From Deltaproteobacteria bacterium (lineage in GTDB: Bacteria > Myxococcota > Myxococcia > Myxococcales > SZAS-1), in the NCBI GenBank assembly GCA_018266075.1, contig JAFEBB010000013.1, forward strand, positions 62,001-126,000: a stretch of 64,000 nt of DNA, read 5' to 3'. A program made the position numbers and the translations under genes. The stretch's first letter is position 1. Each line of letters opens with the position of its first letter. Below the pieces are notes generated by a model, which had not been told where the DNA came from, did no database searches, and saw nothing but the letters and a program-made list of their open reading frames with translations. This document shows, piece after piece, positions 55,590-64,000 of this stretch.

Positions 55590-55786
55590 GTGCACTCCAA
55601 GTTGGAAATTGAGCGCTGCACACTACCCGCTTCGAGCAACTTTGCATCCTGAATTTGCCAGGAGCGCGAACTCAATTCTCAAGAGAATTGCGGATCGGGC
55701 ATTTCACGATATCCGCCGTTTCGGGTTTCGACGGTCGGCGGCGGCGTGAAGCGCGCGCTAGATTCGGGTGCGCGAACGGAGGCGCC

Positions 55787-56302
55787 ATGTTGCATGTCGT
55801 GCTCGTGCTGCTCGCGGCCGCGCCGGAGGGGAACGCGATGAAGCTCAGCTCCACGGCCTTCGCCCAGGGCGAGGCCATTCCCAAGGTGAGCACCTGTGTC
55901 GGCGCGGACCAGTCCCCGCCACTGGCGTTCGAGGGCGTACCCGCTGGGGCCAAGTCGCTGGCGCTCATCGTCGACGACCCGGATGCGCCGGATCCCGCGG
56001 CGCCCAAGATGACCTGGGTGCACTGGGTGCTCTACGACCTGCCGCCCGGTGCGAAGGGCCTGCCCGCGCACGCGACGTCGAAGGATCTCCCCGCGGGCAC
56101 GCGCGAGGGCAAGAGCGACTTCAAGGTCACGGGCTGGCGCGGGCCGTGTCCGCCGGTCGGCCGACACCGGTACTTCTTCAAGCTCTACGCGCTCGACGCC
56201 AAGCTCGGCGACCTGGGCACGCCCGACAAGGCCAAGCTCGAGAAGGCCATGGCCGGCCACGTGATCGCGCACGCGGAGCTGATGGGCACGTTCCAGAAAT
56301 AG
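55787..56302 (+). CDS. PEBP (YbhB/YbcL, RKIP-like) family protein
   Basis: 171 residues with a short signal peptide (MLHVVLVLLAAAPEGNA). PEBP signature segments: LSSTAFAQGEAIPKVSTCVG, SLALIVDDPDAPD, MTWVHWVLYDLPPGAKGLPA and PCPPVGRHRYFFKLYALD. The family binds phosphorylated or phospholipid ligands in the periplasm; its function in bacteria is not settled. CGGAGG precedes ATG 55787. Confidence 0.88.
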   Translation: MLHVVLVLLAAAPEGNAMKLSSTAFAQGEAIPKVSTCVGADQSPPLAFEGVPAGAKSLALIVDDPDAPDPAAPKMTWVHWVLYDLPPGAKGLPAHATSKDLPAGTREGKSDFKVTGWRGPCPPVGRHRYFFKLYALDAKLGDLGTPDKAKLEKAMAGHVIAHAELMGTFQK

Positions 56303-56306
56303 AAAC

Positions 56307-56336
56307 GGCCCTGTTAACCGGGTGGTTAACAGGGCC
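56307..56336. terminator. Perfect bidirectional terminator hairpin
   Basis: GGCCCTGTTAACC (56307-56319) pairs with all 13 bases of GGTTAACAGGGCC (56324-56336) around a GGGT loop. It sits between the convergent stops at 56302 and 56357. Confidence 0.8.
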
Positions 56337-56356
56337 GCATCACGGCTGCGTTCAGC

Positions 56357-58612
56357 CTAGCCCTTCTTGATGCCCGTGAGCCGCAGGAACGCCTCGTCGT
56401 TCGGCTCGCGGCCGAGGAACTGCTTGAGCAGCTCCATCGGCTCGCGGGTGCGGCCGTTGGCGAGGATGGCGTCGCGGTAGGCCTTGCCGGTGGTGGGGCT
56501 CAGGATGCCGTCCTTCTCGAAGCGCGAGAACATGTCGTCGGCGTAGACCTCGCTCCAGAGGTAGCCGTAGTAGCCCGCGTCATAGCCGCCCATGAGGTGG
56601 CCGAAGTTGGCCGCGGTGTGCTCGTCGTTCGGGTGTGACGGATAGCCGGTGATGGCCTGGCGAACCTCATGCTCCACCTTGTCCGGGTCCACGTCGGCGC
56701 CGCGGGTGTGCAGCGCCATGTCGAAGCTCGCGAGGTACACCTGCCGCGTGTAGCGGATGCCGGCGTCGAAGGTGCGCGCCGCCGAGAGCCGCTTGGCGAG
56801 GTCATCCGGCAGCGGGTGGCCGGGGTTCTTGGGATCCTCGCTCACCAGCGCGAGCACCTCGGGGCGGTACACCCAGTTCTCGAGCATCTGGCTGGGCGCC
56901 TCCACGAAATCGGTCGACACGTTCGTCCCCGACTGCGACGCATACCGCGCCGTGGTCAGGCTCCCGTGCATGATGTGGCCAAACTCGTGGAAGAGGACGT
57001 CCACCTCCTCGAACGAGAGCCGCGCGGACTGGCCGTTCTTGGGCGGGTTGAAGTTCACCACCAGCGCCGAGATGGGGATCTGGTAGCCGGCCGCCGTGGC
57101 GCGGGCGACGCCGAAGTTGAAGCTCGCGGCGTGGCCGTACTTGCCCTCGCGCGGGAAGAGGTCCACGTAGAACTTGGCGAGCAGCTTGCCCTTGCCGTCG
57201 AGGCCGTCGTGGACCTCGTAGAGCTTCACGCCGTCGGCCCACACCGGCGCGTTGGCGACCTCGTTGAACTTCACGTTGAAGAGCGTGCTGTACACCTGGA
57301 ACATGCCGGCCATGACCTTGTCGGCCGGGAAGTAGGCGCGCACCGCCTCGTTGTCGATCGAGAAGCTCTTCTTCTTGATCTGGTTCAGGTAGTAGCGCCA
57401 GTCCCAGGTCTCGAGGACGGCCTTCTTGTCGCCGGTCTCGGCCACCTTGAGCGCGAGCATCTGCTTGTTGAGCTCATCGCGCGCGGGCAGCAGCTCCGTG
57501 CGGAGGCGGTCGAGGAACGCGGTCACGGTCTTGCTGTCCTTGGCCATGCGGTCCTCGGTCACGAAGTCCGCATGCGTCGGATAGCCGAGCAGCTTGGCGG
57601 CCTGGTCGCGGAGCTTCACGGCCTCGGTGAGCAGCGGCAGGTTCTTCGCCGACTCGCGGCCCTCCATTGCGAACCACATCTTCTTGCGGAGCTGCTCGTT
57701 CTTGGCGTTCTCCATGATCGGGTAGAAGTCGGGGTACTTCGTCGAGAGCACGACCGGGCGCGTGGGCTTCTTCGCCGCGGCCTTGCCCTTCTTGCCCTTG
57801 GCGCCGGGCTCGGTCTTCACGGTCACGGTCGGGCCCGCGGCCTTGCCAGCGGCCGGCGCACCCGCAGCCGGCGCAGCGCCGGCCTTGGGCTTGTCCTTCA
57901 GGTGCGACTCGATGAACTCCTCCGGCATGCCCTCGAGGTCGGCGTCGGTGGCCTCGAAGGTCGTGGTGTCCTCATCGAGGTTCGACGAGTACTTGGTGGC
58001 CAGCTCGGCCAGCCGCGAGCGGATCTGCACCAGCTTCTCGCGGTCGGCGTCGGAGAGCTCGAGGCCGTTGCGCTTGAAGTCGCGCATCGTCAGGTCGACG
58101 AGCCGCTTGTCCTCGGCGTCGAGCGTGTCGGCCTTGCCCGCGTTCGCGAGGTACGCCTTGAGCGCGAGGTAGATGTCCTTCCGCGCGCCGACCTTCACGA
58201 AGTACTTGCCCGACTCTTCCTCGCAGCCTGCAGCGGCCGCGCGCGTCTTGGCGTCGGGGTGGATGTCCTTGAGGAAGCTCAGGCGACCGACGTCGTCCGA
58301 ATAGTCGGCCATCGCCTGCTCATAGGCGTTGAACGAGTTCGCGAAGCTGCGCTGCGCGTCGGGCACGGCCACCAGCGCGGCCAGCTTGGCGTCGGCGGTG
58401 GTCTCTGCCTGCTTGCACGCGGCGGTCACCTGGTCAGGCGTGAGCTGCGTGGCGAGGCCCGGCACGTCCACGGCGGCCATCTGGTCGAAGGTGCGCGGCG
58501 CGGGCGGCTTCGCGGGGGCGGTGGCCTGCTGCTGCGGCTCGGGCTGCGCGTGCGAGCACGAGACCAGCGCGGCGAGCGCCAGGCCGGAGAGGATGCGATT
58601 GGTCGGCTTCAT
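56357..58612 (-). CDS. M3-family zinc metallopeptidase lipoprotein
   Basis: 751 residues. A lipoprotein signal peptide (MKPTNRILSGLALAALVSC) is followed by a mature protein that matches thimet/oligopeptidases of family M3: HEFGHIMHGSL with the two zinc His and catalytic Glu at about residue 541, and downstream VEAPSQMLENWVYRPEV carrying the third ligand. Between about residues 235 and 285 is a Pro/Ala/Lys-rich insert (APAAGAPAAGKAAGPTVTVK; GAKGKKGKAAAKKPTRP) not found in ordinary M3 enzymes. Anchored to the envelope; substrates are probably oligopeptides. A DUF423 gene lies 23 bp upstream and may be cotranscribed. Confidence 0.9.
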   Translation of the reverse strand: MKPTNRILSGLALAALVSCSHAQPEPQQQATAPAKPPAPRTFDQMAAVDVPGLATQLTPDQVTAACKQAETTADAKLAALVAVPDAQRSFANSFNAYEQAMADYSDDVGRLSFLKDIHPDAKTRAAAAGCEEESGKYFVKVGARKDIYLALKAYLANAGKADTLDAEDKRLVDLTMRDFKRNGLELSDADREKLVQIRSRLAELATKYSSNLDEDTTTFEATDADLEGMPEEFIESHLKDKPKAGAAPAAGAPAAGKAAGPTVTVKTEPGAKGKKGKAAAKKPTRPVVLSTKYPDFYPIMENAKNEQLRKKMWFAMEGRESAKNLPLLTEAVKLRDQAAKLLGYPTHADFVTEDRMAKDSKTVTAFLDRLRTELLPARDELNKQMLALKVAETGDKKAVLETWDWRYYLNQIKKKSFSIDNEAVRAYFPADKVMAGMFQVYSTLFNVKFNEVANAPVWADGVKLYEVHDGLDGKGKLLAKFYVDLFPREGKYGHAASFNFGVARATAAGYQIPISALVVNFNPPKNGQSARLSFEEVDVLFHEFGHIMHGSLTTARYASQSGTNVSTDFVEAPSQMLENWVYRPEVLALVSEDPKNPGHPLPDDLAKRLSAARTFDAGIRYTRQVYLASFDMALHTRGADVDPDKVEHEVRQAITGYPSHPNDEHTAANFGHLMGGYDAGYYGYLWSEVYADDMFSRFEKDGILSPTTGKAYRDAILANGRTREPMELLKQFLGREPNDEAFLRLTGIKKG

Positions 58613-58635
58613 GCGGACGACTCCTGAGTCGAAAT

Positions 58636-58998
58636 TCACGAACGGAAGCAGCGGTAGCCAAGCAACACCCATCCGGCCAAAAAGGTCAGTCCGCCGAATG
58701 GGGTGATGAAACCAAGTTGTTTCACTTCGGTGAGGGCCAGCACGTAGAGGCTGCCGGAGAAGAGCAAGATGCCGGCGTTGAAGGCCCAACCCGCGCCATC
58801 GACGCGCATGCCCTGCGAGGCGGCCCAGGCCACCGCGAAGAGCGCGAGCGCGTGGTACATCTCGTAACGGGCGCCGGTCTCGAAGACGGCGAGCATGTCG
58901 GGCGTGAGCTTGGCCTTCAGCCCGTGGGCCGCGAAGGCCCCAGCCGCGACGGCGATGAACCCGTGGATGGCGCCCCAGCCGGCCCAGACGCGTGCCAT
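58636..58998 (-). CDS. DUF423 membrane protein
   Basis: 120 residues with four hydrophobic helices and the DUF423 pattern: AIHGFIAVAAGAFAAHGLKA, MYHALALFAVAWAASQG, GILLFSGSLYVLALTEV and ITPFGGLTFLAGWVLLGYRC. Small inner-membrane family of unknown function, often near cytochrome or peptidase genes. Start at ATG 58998, where homology begins; the frame continues six codons upstream. Confidence 0.85.
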   Translation of the reverse strand: MARVWAGWGAIHGFIAVAAGAFAAHGLKAKLTPDMLAVFETGARYEMYHALALFAVAWAASQGMRVDGAGWAFNAGILLFSGSLYVLALTEVKQLGFITPFGGLTFLAGWVLLGYRCFRS

Positions 58999-59185
58999 GG
59001 GCGCGCCTTCTAGCACGGGCCATCGCGGCGCGCCTCCTCTGCTTTTTTCTCTTCAGCCTCCCAGCCGAACGCCCGATTGGCGACGTTTTGTCGGGCGCGC
59101 ACTTACAGGCTCTTGATCCCAGCAGGGCATCCTCAATAGAACCTCCGCCCTCGCCTGCCTGGTGGGCGAACGTTCGAGGTTGCGC

Positions 59186-60373
59186 ATGCTGAAGAGCTCC
59201 TGGCGTTGGGCCGTGACGGCGACGTTGATCGCGGGCTGCGGCGGCCAGCCGTCCAAGGCATCGCTCACGGGCACGAGCAGCGGCTCGACGGGCCACACGT
59301 CGACCGCGACCGGTGGCGCCGGCGCGGGCTCGACCACGGCGCACGTCACCACGGGCACCAACGCAGGTCCGGGCAGCAGCTCGAGCTCGAACGGAGCCAC
59401 CGGGACGACGTCGGCGAACACCAACGGCGAGACGTCGCAGGGCAACACCACGAGTGGCTCGTCCACGGGCCTGACGACCGGCAACGCGAGCGCGACCACG
59501 GGCACCACGACGGCCACCACCGGCGTGGGCGTGACGACGACGGCCACCGCCGGCGCAGCGGCCACGACGAATACCGGCGGCGCCACCAGCGGCAACACCT
59601 CGGGCGCGTGCTACCCCGACGGCTCGTTCGTGGGCCTGGGCAACGGCTCGCTCTGCTGCAGCGGCACCACCGACAACACCGACTATTGCTCCGAGCCCGG
59701 CCAGGGAACGCTCACGAGCACCGGCGGGACGACGGCGACGACTGAGGGCACGACGACGGGCGACTCGAGCACCACCACGGCCGGCACGACCGCGGGCACC
59801 GCCGGCGGCAGCAGCGGCTCCACCGGCGCGACCTGCCCGGTGAGCTGCTACTCGGCGCGCGGCTACCACTGCGAGAACGGCCAGTGCGTGCTCAACGGCA
59901 GCGACGGCGACGTTCAGGTCACGCTCCAGTGGGACACCTCGTTGCAGCCCAACAACAAGCGCGCGCGCGAGGACCTCGACCTCCACGTCGTCGACCCGAG
60001 TGGCTGCGAGATGTGGTACGGCAGCCACGTCTGCGGCAACGGCTCGCTCGACCTGGACCAGAACTCGGGCTGCAGCCAGACCGACAACCAGGGCGGCTAC
60101 GGCAACGACACCGAGAACGTCATCTATGACGGCGGCGCGCCATCCGGGACGTACACGGTCATCGTCGACGACTGGAGCGACTCCTGCGGCGGCAGCCCGC
60201 CCAACCCCTTCAACTGGCAGCTCACCATCCGCGCGCACGGCGCGTCGACCGTGTACTCGGGCCAGTTCCACCTCGGGAACGCGGACAGCTCCGGCGCGCT
60301 CTGCGGTTGGAACGGCACGCAGTGCACCGTCACCGACACGTCCGGGCACGTGTTCTTCACCTTCACCAACTAA
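59186..60373 (+). CDS. Thr/Gly/Ser-rich lipoprotein with C-terminal binding-like domain
   Basis: 395 residues. The lipobox is at ATLIAGC. A 210-residue low-complexity Thr/Ser/Gly stalk carries a small Cys segment (GNGSLCCSGTTDNTDYC), and the C-terminal 150 residues form a beta-rich domain with DLDLHVVDPSGCEMWYGS and NPFNWQLTIRAHGAST, like the DUF2135/YfaP or PPC-type domains of secreted proteins. Cys pairs there may be disulphides. Same architecture as the lipoprotein at 38828. It ends two bases before the convergent esterase gene's stop. Confidence 0.78.
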   Translation: MLKSSWRWAVTATLIAGCGGQPSKASLTGTSSGSTGHTSTATGGAGAGSTTAHVTTGTNAGPGSSSSSNGATGTTSANTNGETSQGNTTSGSSTGLTTGNASATTGTTTATTGVGVTTTATAGAAATTNTGGATSGNTSGACYPDGSFVGLGNGSLCCSGTTDNTDYCSEPGQGTLTSTGGTTATTEGTTTGDSSTTTAGTTAGTAGGSSGSTGATCPVSCYSARGYHCENGQCVLNGSDGDVQVTLQWDTSLQPNNKRAREDLDLHVVDPSGCEMWYGSHVCGNGSLDLDQNSGCSQTDNQGGYGNDTENVIYDGGAPSGTYTVIVDDWSDSCGGSPPNPFNWQLTIRAHGASTVYSGQFHLGNADSSGALCGWNGTQCTVTDTSGHVFFTFTN

Positions 60374-60375
60374 GC

Positions 60376-61401
60376 TTAAGCGAGCCGCTCGAGCAGGTAC
60401 GCCATCGCCGCGGGGTAGCGCCCCTGCAGGCCGTCGTGGGTGCCGTCGAAGAGCTCGAAGCGGTGCTTGATGCCAGCTTTCTCGAGCTGGTGGTTGAGCA
60501 TCGTCGCGCCTGCGTAGAGCCGGAACTGATCGCGGTGGCCGCACTCGATGCTGATCGCGCGAAGCCCGCGCGCTTCCGCGAGCCGCTTGGGCAGCGCGCG
60601 CACCGGATCGAACGTCAGCCAGCGATCCCAGATGTCCTGCCGCAGCGACGCGTCCTCGCGCGCGAAGGGCATCACCGGCTCGCCCTTCGCGTCCGGCGAG
60701 TAGCACGCGGCCATGGCGATGGTGTTGACCGTCGCGTGGTCGTCCGACGTCGACTTCTCCTTGCCGCGCAGCGCCGTCCAGAACGCCGCGACGTCGTGGT
60801 CGAACTTCCCGAGCGTCTTCCACGCCTGGGGGAAGTCCGGGAGGTACGCGTATTCGAACGCGGCGTCGGGCGCGAAGGCCGAGAAGCCGCCCCACACCTC
60901 GGCGCGCTCCAGCGCCACCATGATCGCGCCGTAGCCACCCGAGCTCTTGCCAATCAGCGCGCGCGACTCGCGCGTCGGCTTGAGTTGAAACTTTTCGGTT
61001 ACAAACGGCACGAGCTCGTCGCAGAGGTAGCTGCGGTACTTGCCGACGCCGACCGAGTCCACGAACTGCGAGCCGCCGTAGCTCGACCACGCGTCCACGA
61101 AGACGAGGACGGCCTCGGGCATGTCGCCCTTGCGAACGGCGGCGTCGACGCGCTCCACGAGCGTGGGCTCGAAGGGCGAGCGGTTCCGCCAGGCGTCGAC
61201 CTGGCCCGTGAAGCCCTGCAGGAGCCACAGCGACTTGTACGGCCCCTTCGCCGGCCAGCTGGGCGGCGTGTAGACGAGCAGCGGCCGGTTCGAGGGATCC
61301 TTCAGCGGATTTCCAGCGAGCAGCTTGCTCTCGAAGTTGAGCTCGTGGAGCTTGCCGGTGATGTCGCGGCCCCAGGGGTCGCGCGGGAACGTGGGGATCA
61401 T
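60376..61401 (-). CDS. Esterase D-like alpha/beta hydrolase
   Basis: 341 residues of the 'putative esterase' family (PF00756-like). The nucleophile elbow is GKSSGGYGAIM (GxSxG), with an oxyanion region LWLLQGFTGQ and a catalytic His probably in LFDGTHDGLQGR. The N terminus has no clear signal peptide from ATG 61401, so a cytoplasmic location is likely. Substrates unknown; relatives hydrolyse acetylated sugars, siderophores or S-formylglutathione. Divergent from the gene at 61536. Confidence 0.82.
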   Translation of the reverse strand: MIPTFPRDPWGRDITGKLHELNFESKLLAGNPLKDPSNRPLLVYTPPSWPAKGPYKSLWLLQGFTGQVDAWRNRSPFEPTLVERVDAAVRKGDMPEAVLVFVDAWSSYGGSQFVDSVGVGKYRSYLCDELVPFVTEKFQLKPTRESRALIGKSSGGYGAIMVALERAEVWGGFSAFAPDAAFEYAYLPDFPQAWKTLGKFDHDVAAFWTALRGKEKSTSDDHATVNTIAMAACYSPDAKGEPVMPFAREDASLRQDIWDRWLTFDPVRALPKRLAEARGLRAISIECGHRDQFRLYAGATMLNHQLEKAGIKHRFELFDGTHDGLQGRYPAAMAYLLERLA

Positions 61402-61535
61402 GGCCGCGGAGCATAGCCGCTCGCTCGAACGCAAGGCCGCCCACCCCGTCTGAGGCCGCCTTTTCGCCGCTTTCGCTGCTATAAGAAACGCCTCTCCGGC
61501 GCGGGGCCGGGAGTGTTGTCCAGGGCACCGGCCGG

Positions 61536-62528
61536 ATGCTCGACTTCGACAAGCTCGATCACGCACTCGAGTCCGCCGTGGGCGTCGCCCCGGACGCGCT
61601 CCTTCGCACCGCCGCGTCGCGCTGGGCCGATCGATTCCTGCTGGCGCGTGAGCGCTTGAGTGAGCTGTCGGAGGTGAAGAAGCCTTCGCAGGCCGACACG
61701 CTCGAGCGCGATCGCCTCGCGAGCTTCTTCGGCTGCGCGTATGGCGAGCACGGCTTCCTCGCGCGCGCCGGCACGCTTCACACGCTGCACCAGCGGCTCT
61801 CGCACGTCGCCGATGCCCTGCCCCAGCTCGCGCACGAGCCGAACGGACTCCAGGCGCTGCGCCGCGAGGTGAGCATCCTGCGCGCGCTCGCCGAGCACCG
61901 ACTCTCGCAGCCGCCGCACCCCGACGATCAGCCGCTGCACGCCCGGCTCGCCGAGCTCGACGCGTCGCTGCAAGAGCTGGCTGCGTTCGCGCTCGCGGAG
62001 CAGCAGGCGCGGCGGAGCATCTCCGTGTCGCAGAGCGCGCTGCGGCTCTACGGGCTCGCGGATTTGACCAACGTCGCCGCCGACATTCGAGAAGGCTTGC
62101 CGATCGCGGGCGTGCTCTCGTTCGTGCTCGGGCGCCTCGCGGATCGACGCTTCACGCAAGAGGCGCGCTCGCTGCTACACGAGCTCTGCGAATCGCACGC
62201 GGGCAAGCTGCGCGACGCGCTCTGGAATGCGGCGCTCGAGTCGTACGCGCGTCGGAGCACGCCGCCGACGCTTCGCGAACTGCGCGAGCTGGACACCGCG
62301 CTCGAGGTCTTGAAGTCCGAGCTCACCTCGCACGATCGCGCCGCGACCGATCGCGCCGACGCCGTGACCGCGCTGCACACGCTGCTCGCCATCGCGACGG
62401 CGACCGGTGTCATTCGCGTGGCCGCTGGAATGCTGGATGGCGCCGTGCTGCTCATCGCCGAAGGTCTCGCGGCCGAGGGCAAGGTCGACGGCAAGGCGCC
62501 GCTCGCCCGCCCGGGAGCCCCGCGATGA
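61536..62528 (+). CDS. Helical protein of unknown function
   Basis: 330 residues, mainly alpha-helical with many Leu/Ala/Arg and scattered charged heptads (RREVSILRALAEHRLSQ; ELDTALEVLKSELTSHDRAA), and a hydrophobic C-terminal stretch (TATGVIRVAAGMLDGAVLLI) that may be a membrane anchor. No family recognised. Its stop overlaps the NfeD-like gene in an ATGA at 62525-62528, and flotillin follows, so the three probably act together at the membrane. Confidence 0.65.
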   Translation: MLDFDKLDHALESAVGVAPDALLRTAASRWADRFLLARERLSELSEVKKPSQADTLERDRLASFFGCAYGEHGFLARAGTLHTLHQRLSHVADALPQLAHEPNGLQALRREVSILRALAEHRLSQPPHPDDQPLHARLAELDASLQELAAFALAEQQARRSISVSQSALRLYGLADLTNVAADIREGLPIAGVLSFVLGRLADRRFTQEARSLLHELCESHAGKLRDALWNAALESYARRSTPPTLRELRELDTALEVLKSELTSHDRAATDRADAVTALHTLLAIATATGVIRVAAGMLDGAVLLIAEGLAAEGKVDGKAPLARPGAPR

Positions 62529-63199
62529 TCGCGCTCTATCTGCTCTGCGCCGTGACGGGCGTGTCATTCATGGGGTTGTCGGCGCTGCTCGGTCACTTCG
62601 GCGGACATGGCGGCGGACACGATGCCGGCGGCCACGGCGGCGGCCACGGTCACGTCGGCCACGGCTCGGGTCACGGGCAAGGCCACGCGCAGGGCCACGG
62701 CCAGACCGAACACCTCGCGCTGCCTTACTTCTCGCCGACGGCCTGGGCCGCGTACATCACCGGCTTCGGCTCGGCGGGCCTGGTGCTCACCGAGGGGCTG
62801 CACCTCACCAATCCTCTGATTCACGTGCCCGTCTCGCTCGCGTTCGCGGGCGGGTTCGGCGTGGCCTTGCTGTTCGGCATGGCCGCGATCGCCGACAAGG
62901 CCGAGTCCAACGCGCTCTCCTCGCTGCAGGATGTGATCGGCACCGATGTCGAAGTGACCATCGCCATCCCCGCGGACGGCACAGGCGAGGTGGCCTTCGT
63001 CGCGGGCGGCACGCGTCAGACGGCGATGGCGCGCGCCGAGGCAGGTCAGACTTTTGCGCAGGGCTCGCGCGCGCGTGTCACGCGCTCGGCCGACGGCGCG
63101 CTCTTCGTCACCCTCAGCACGGCCGCGCTCTCGACGGGCACGGCCAGCGTGGGCGAGCCGGTGGAAGCCCGGCCCGCCCCGCGCGACAAGGTTCGTTGA
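62525..63199 (+). CDS. NfeD-like membrane protein with His/Gly-rich loop
   Basis: 224 residues. Three membrane segments (LYLLCAVTGVSFMGLSALLG; WAAYITGFGSAGLVLTEGL; VSLAFAGGFGVALLFGMAAI) and a C-terminal OB-like NfeD domain (IGTDVEVTIAIPADGTGEVA). NfeD proteins accompany flotillins in membrane microdomains. Unusually, residues 24-63 after the first helix are an uninterrupted His/Gly tract (GHGGGHDAGGHGGGHGHVG), suggesting a metal-binding loop. Translationally coupled to the gene before it. Confidence 0.8.
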   Translation: MIALYLLCAVTGVSFMGLSALLGHFGGHGGGHDAGGHGGGHGHVGHGSGHGQGHAQGHGQTEHLALPYFSPTAWAAYITGFGSAGLVLTEGLHLTNPLIHVPVSLAFAGGFGVALLFGMAAIADKAESNALSSLQDVIGTDVEVTIAIPADGTGEVAFVAGGTRQTAMARAEAGQTFAQGSRARVTRSADGALFVTLSTAALSTGTASVGEPVEARPAPRDKVR

Positions 63200-63239
63200 A
63201 GCTTCACCAAACGGTTTCACTCACGGAGAAGGAAGCAAA

Positions 63240-64000
63240 ATGGATCCCACCCTGATCACCATCGGCGGCTTCGCGCTCGGTGGCTTCTTCCTGTTCTCGA
63301 TGGTCACGTTCCTCTCGCGCTACCGGAAGGTGGGCCCCAACGAGGCGCTCATCGTCTCCGGTCGCGGCTCGCGCGGCCGCGGCTTCCGCATCGTTCGCGG
63401 CGGCGGCACCTTCGTGGTCCCCATGCTCGAGAAGGCCGACGTGCTCAGCCTCGAGGTGATGACCATCGACGTGCACACGCCCGACGTCTACACCATGCAG
63501 GGCGTAACGGTGGAAGTCGACGGCGTGGCCCAGCTCAAGGTCGACTCCAACGACGAGGCCACCGTCGCCACCGCCGCCGAGCAGTTCCTCGGCCGCGGCC
63601 GCAACGACATCATGAACGTGGCCAAGCAGACCGTGGAAGGCCACCTCCGCGCCATCCTCGGCACCATGGAAGTGGAGGAGATCTACAAGGACCGCGAGAA
63701 GTTCGCGCAGAACGTGCAGCACGTGGCCGCGACCGATCTCAAGAACATGGGTCTGAAGATCGTCTCGTTCACCCTCCGCGACATCAAGGACGCCAACGGC
63801 TACCTCGACTCGCTCGGCAAGCCCCGCCTCGCCGAGGTGAAGCGCGACGCGAGCGTGCGTGAGACCCGCATGCTCGCCGAGGCGCAGATCGCCCAGTCGG
63901 AAGCGAACCGCAACGCGGCCATCGCCCAGTCGCAGGCCAAGCGCGATGCCGACATCGAGACCGCCAACAACGCCAAGAGCGGCGAGGTGGCGCGCCTCAA
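63240..64000 (+). CDS. Flotillin (SPFH domain), C-terminus beyond window
   Basis: ATG 63240 with GGAGAAGGAAG upstream opens a frame that runs off the window end (253 codons seen). One N-terminal membrane hairpin (ITIGGFALGGFFLFSMVTFL), then the SPFH/band-7 domain (SRYRKVGPNEALIVSGRGSR; FVVPMLEKADVLSLEVMTID; GLKIVSFTLRDIKDANGYLD) and the start of the Glu/Ala coiled coil (AQIAQSEANRNAAIAQSQAK). Organises membrane microdomains together with the preceding NfeD-like protein, 40 bp upstream. Confidence 0.9.
   Translation, partial: MDPTLITIGGFALGGFFLFSMVTFLSRYRKVGPNEALIVSGRGSRGRGFRIVRGGGTFVVPMLEKADVLSLEVMTIDVHTPDVYTMQGVTVEVDGVAQLKVDSNDEATVATAAEQFLGRGRNDIMNVAKQTVEGHLRAILGTMEVEEIYKDREKFAQNVQHVAATDLKNMGLKIVSFTLRDIKDANGYLDSLGKPRLAEVKRDASVRETRMLAEAQIAQSEANRNAAIAQSQAKRDADIETANNAKSGEVARL

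Noticed and set aside
58613-61552. In-frame upstream extension of the M3 peptidase to 1731 codons
   Set aside because: The extension crosses DUF423, a lipoprotein and an esterase gene on other frames or strands; the lipoprotein signal peptide at 58612 marks the real start.

Overview
The window is high-GC DNA from a Gram-negative bacterium, most likely a member of the Myxococcota (suborder Cystobacterineae or a relative). The evidence is a CarD-CarG pair (50430-51794), a DUF2378 (TIGR02265) Myxococcus paralogue, several Cys-rich or Ser/Thr/Gly-rich outer-surface lipoproteins, a DUF6600 protein, a lid-less Hsp70 and a zinc-ribbon/RanBP2-type membrane protein. Nearly every ORF has a long GC-rich shadow ORF on the other strand; those were discarded. 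No phage, transposase, integrase or CRISPR array is present, so this looks like chromosome core with lineage-specific genes between housekeeping operons.

Layout. 1-9 kb: PrkA kinase, a 971-residue Cys-rich lipoprotein, a DnaK-like chaperone without lid, and two exported proteins. 9-14 kb: long-chain acyl-CoA synthetase with a TPR-like protein, then a CBS/CorC membrane protein. 13.8-14.1 kb: a noncoding tandem array of about 43-bp hairpin units. 14-17.5 kb: TPR protein and the sucC-sucD-ndk operon. 17.7-24 kb: LuxR-type regulator, membrane-anchored protein, an alpha/beta hydrolase with an altered nucleophile, DUF6600 protein, CE4 deacetylase with a small lipoprotein, and an NtrC-type regulator. 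24-31.3 kb: small zinc finger protein, large sensor kinase, M50-like protease, membrane metallophosphoesterase, exported protein, and an orphan T2SSF (GspF/PilC) domain.

31.3-35.1 kb is the highlight: a six-gene leftward operon encoding a complete bacterial microcompartment (BMC) shell (BMC-T double-stacking type, BMC-H, BMC-P, BMC-T single type) around a CoA-acylating aldehyde dehydrogenase and a divergent 4-oxalocrotonate-tautomerase-fold protein. From memory the shell proteins resemble those of the model Haliangium ochraceum shell. A good sigma70 promoter and nested palindromes precede the first gene. No aldehyde-producing enzyme, alcohol dehydrogenase or phosphotransacylase is linked within the window, so the substrate is unknown; the tautomerase suggests a link to aromatic meta-cleavage products.

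35-49.5 kb is central metabolism: mdh-sdhA-sdhB (no sdhC beside it), tRNA-Leu(GAG), pgk-tpiA-secG, Hsp20, and gap with its own promoter and terminator, plus a decayed CpaB/SAF gene. 49.6-55 kb: DUF2378 protein, carD-carG, a membrane protein pair including a PMT/ArnT-like glycosyltransferase, and a uracil-DNA-glycosylase-fold protein. 55-64 kb: small Cys-rich DNA-binding-like protein, PEBP-family protein, M3 peptidase lipoprotein with DUF423 protein, Thr-rich lipoprotein, esterase, and a probable operon of an unknown protein, an NfeD-like protein with a His/Gly-rich segment, and a flotillin cut by the window edge.
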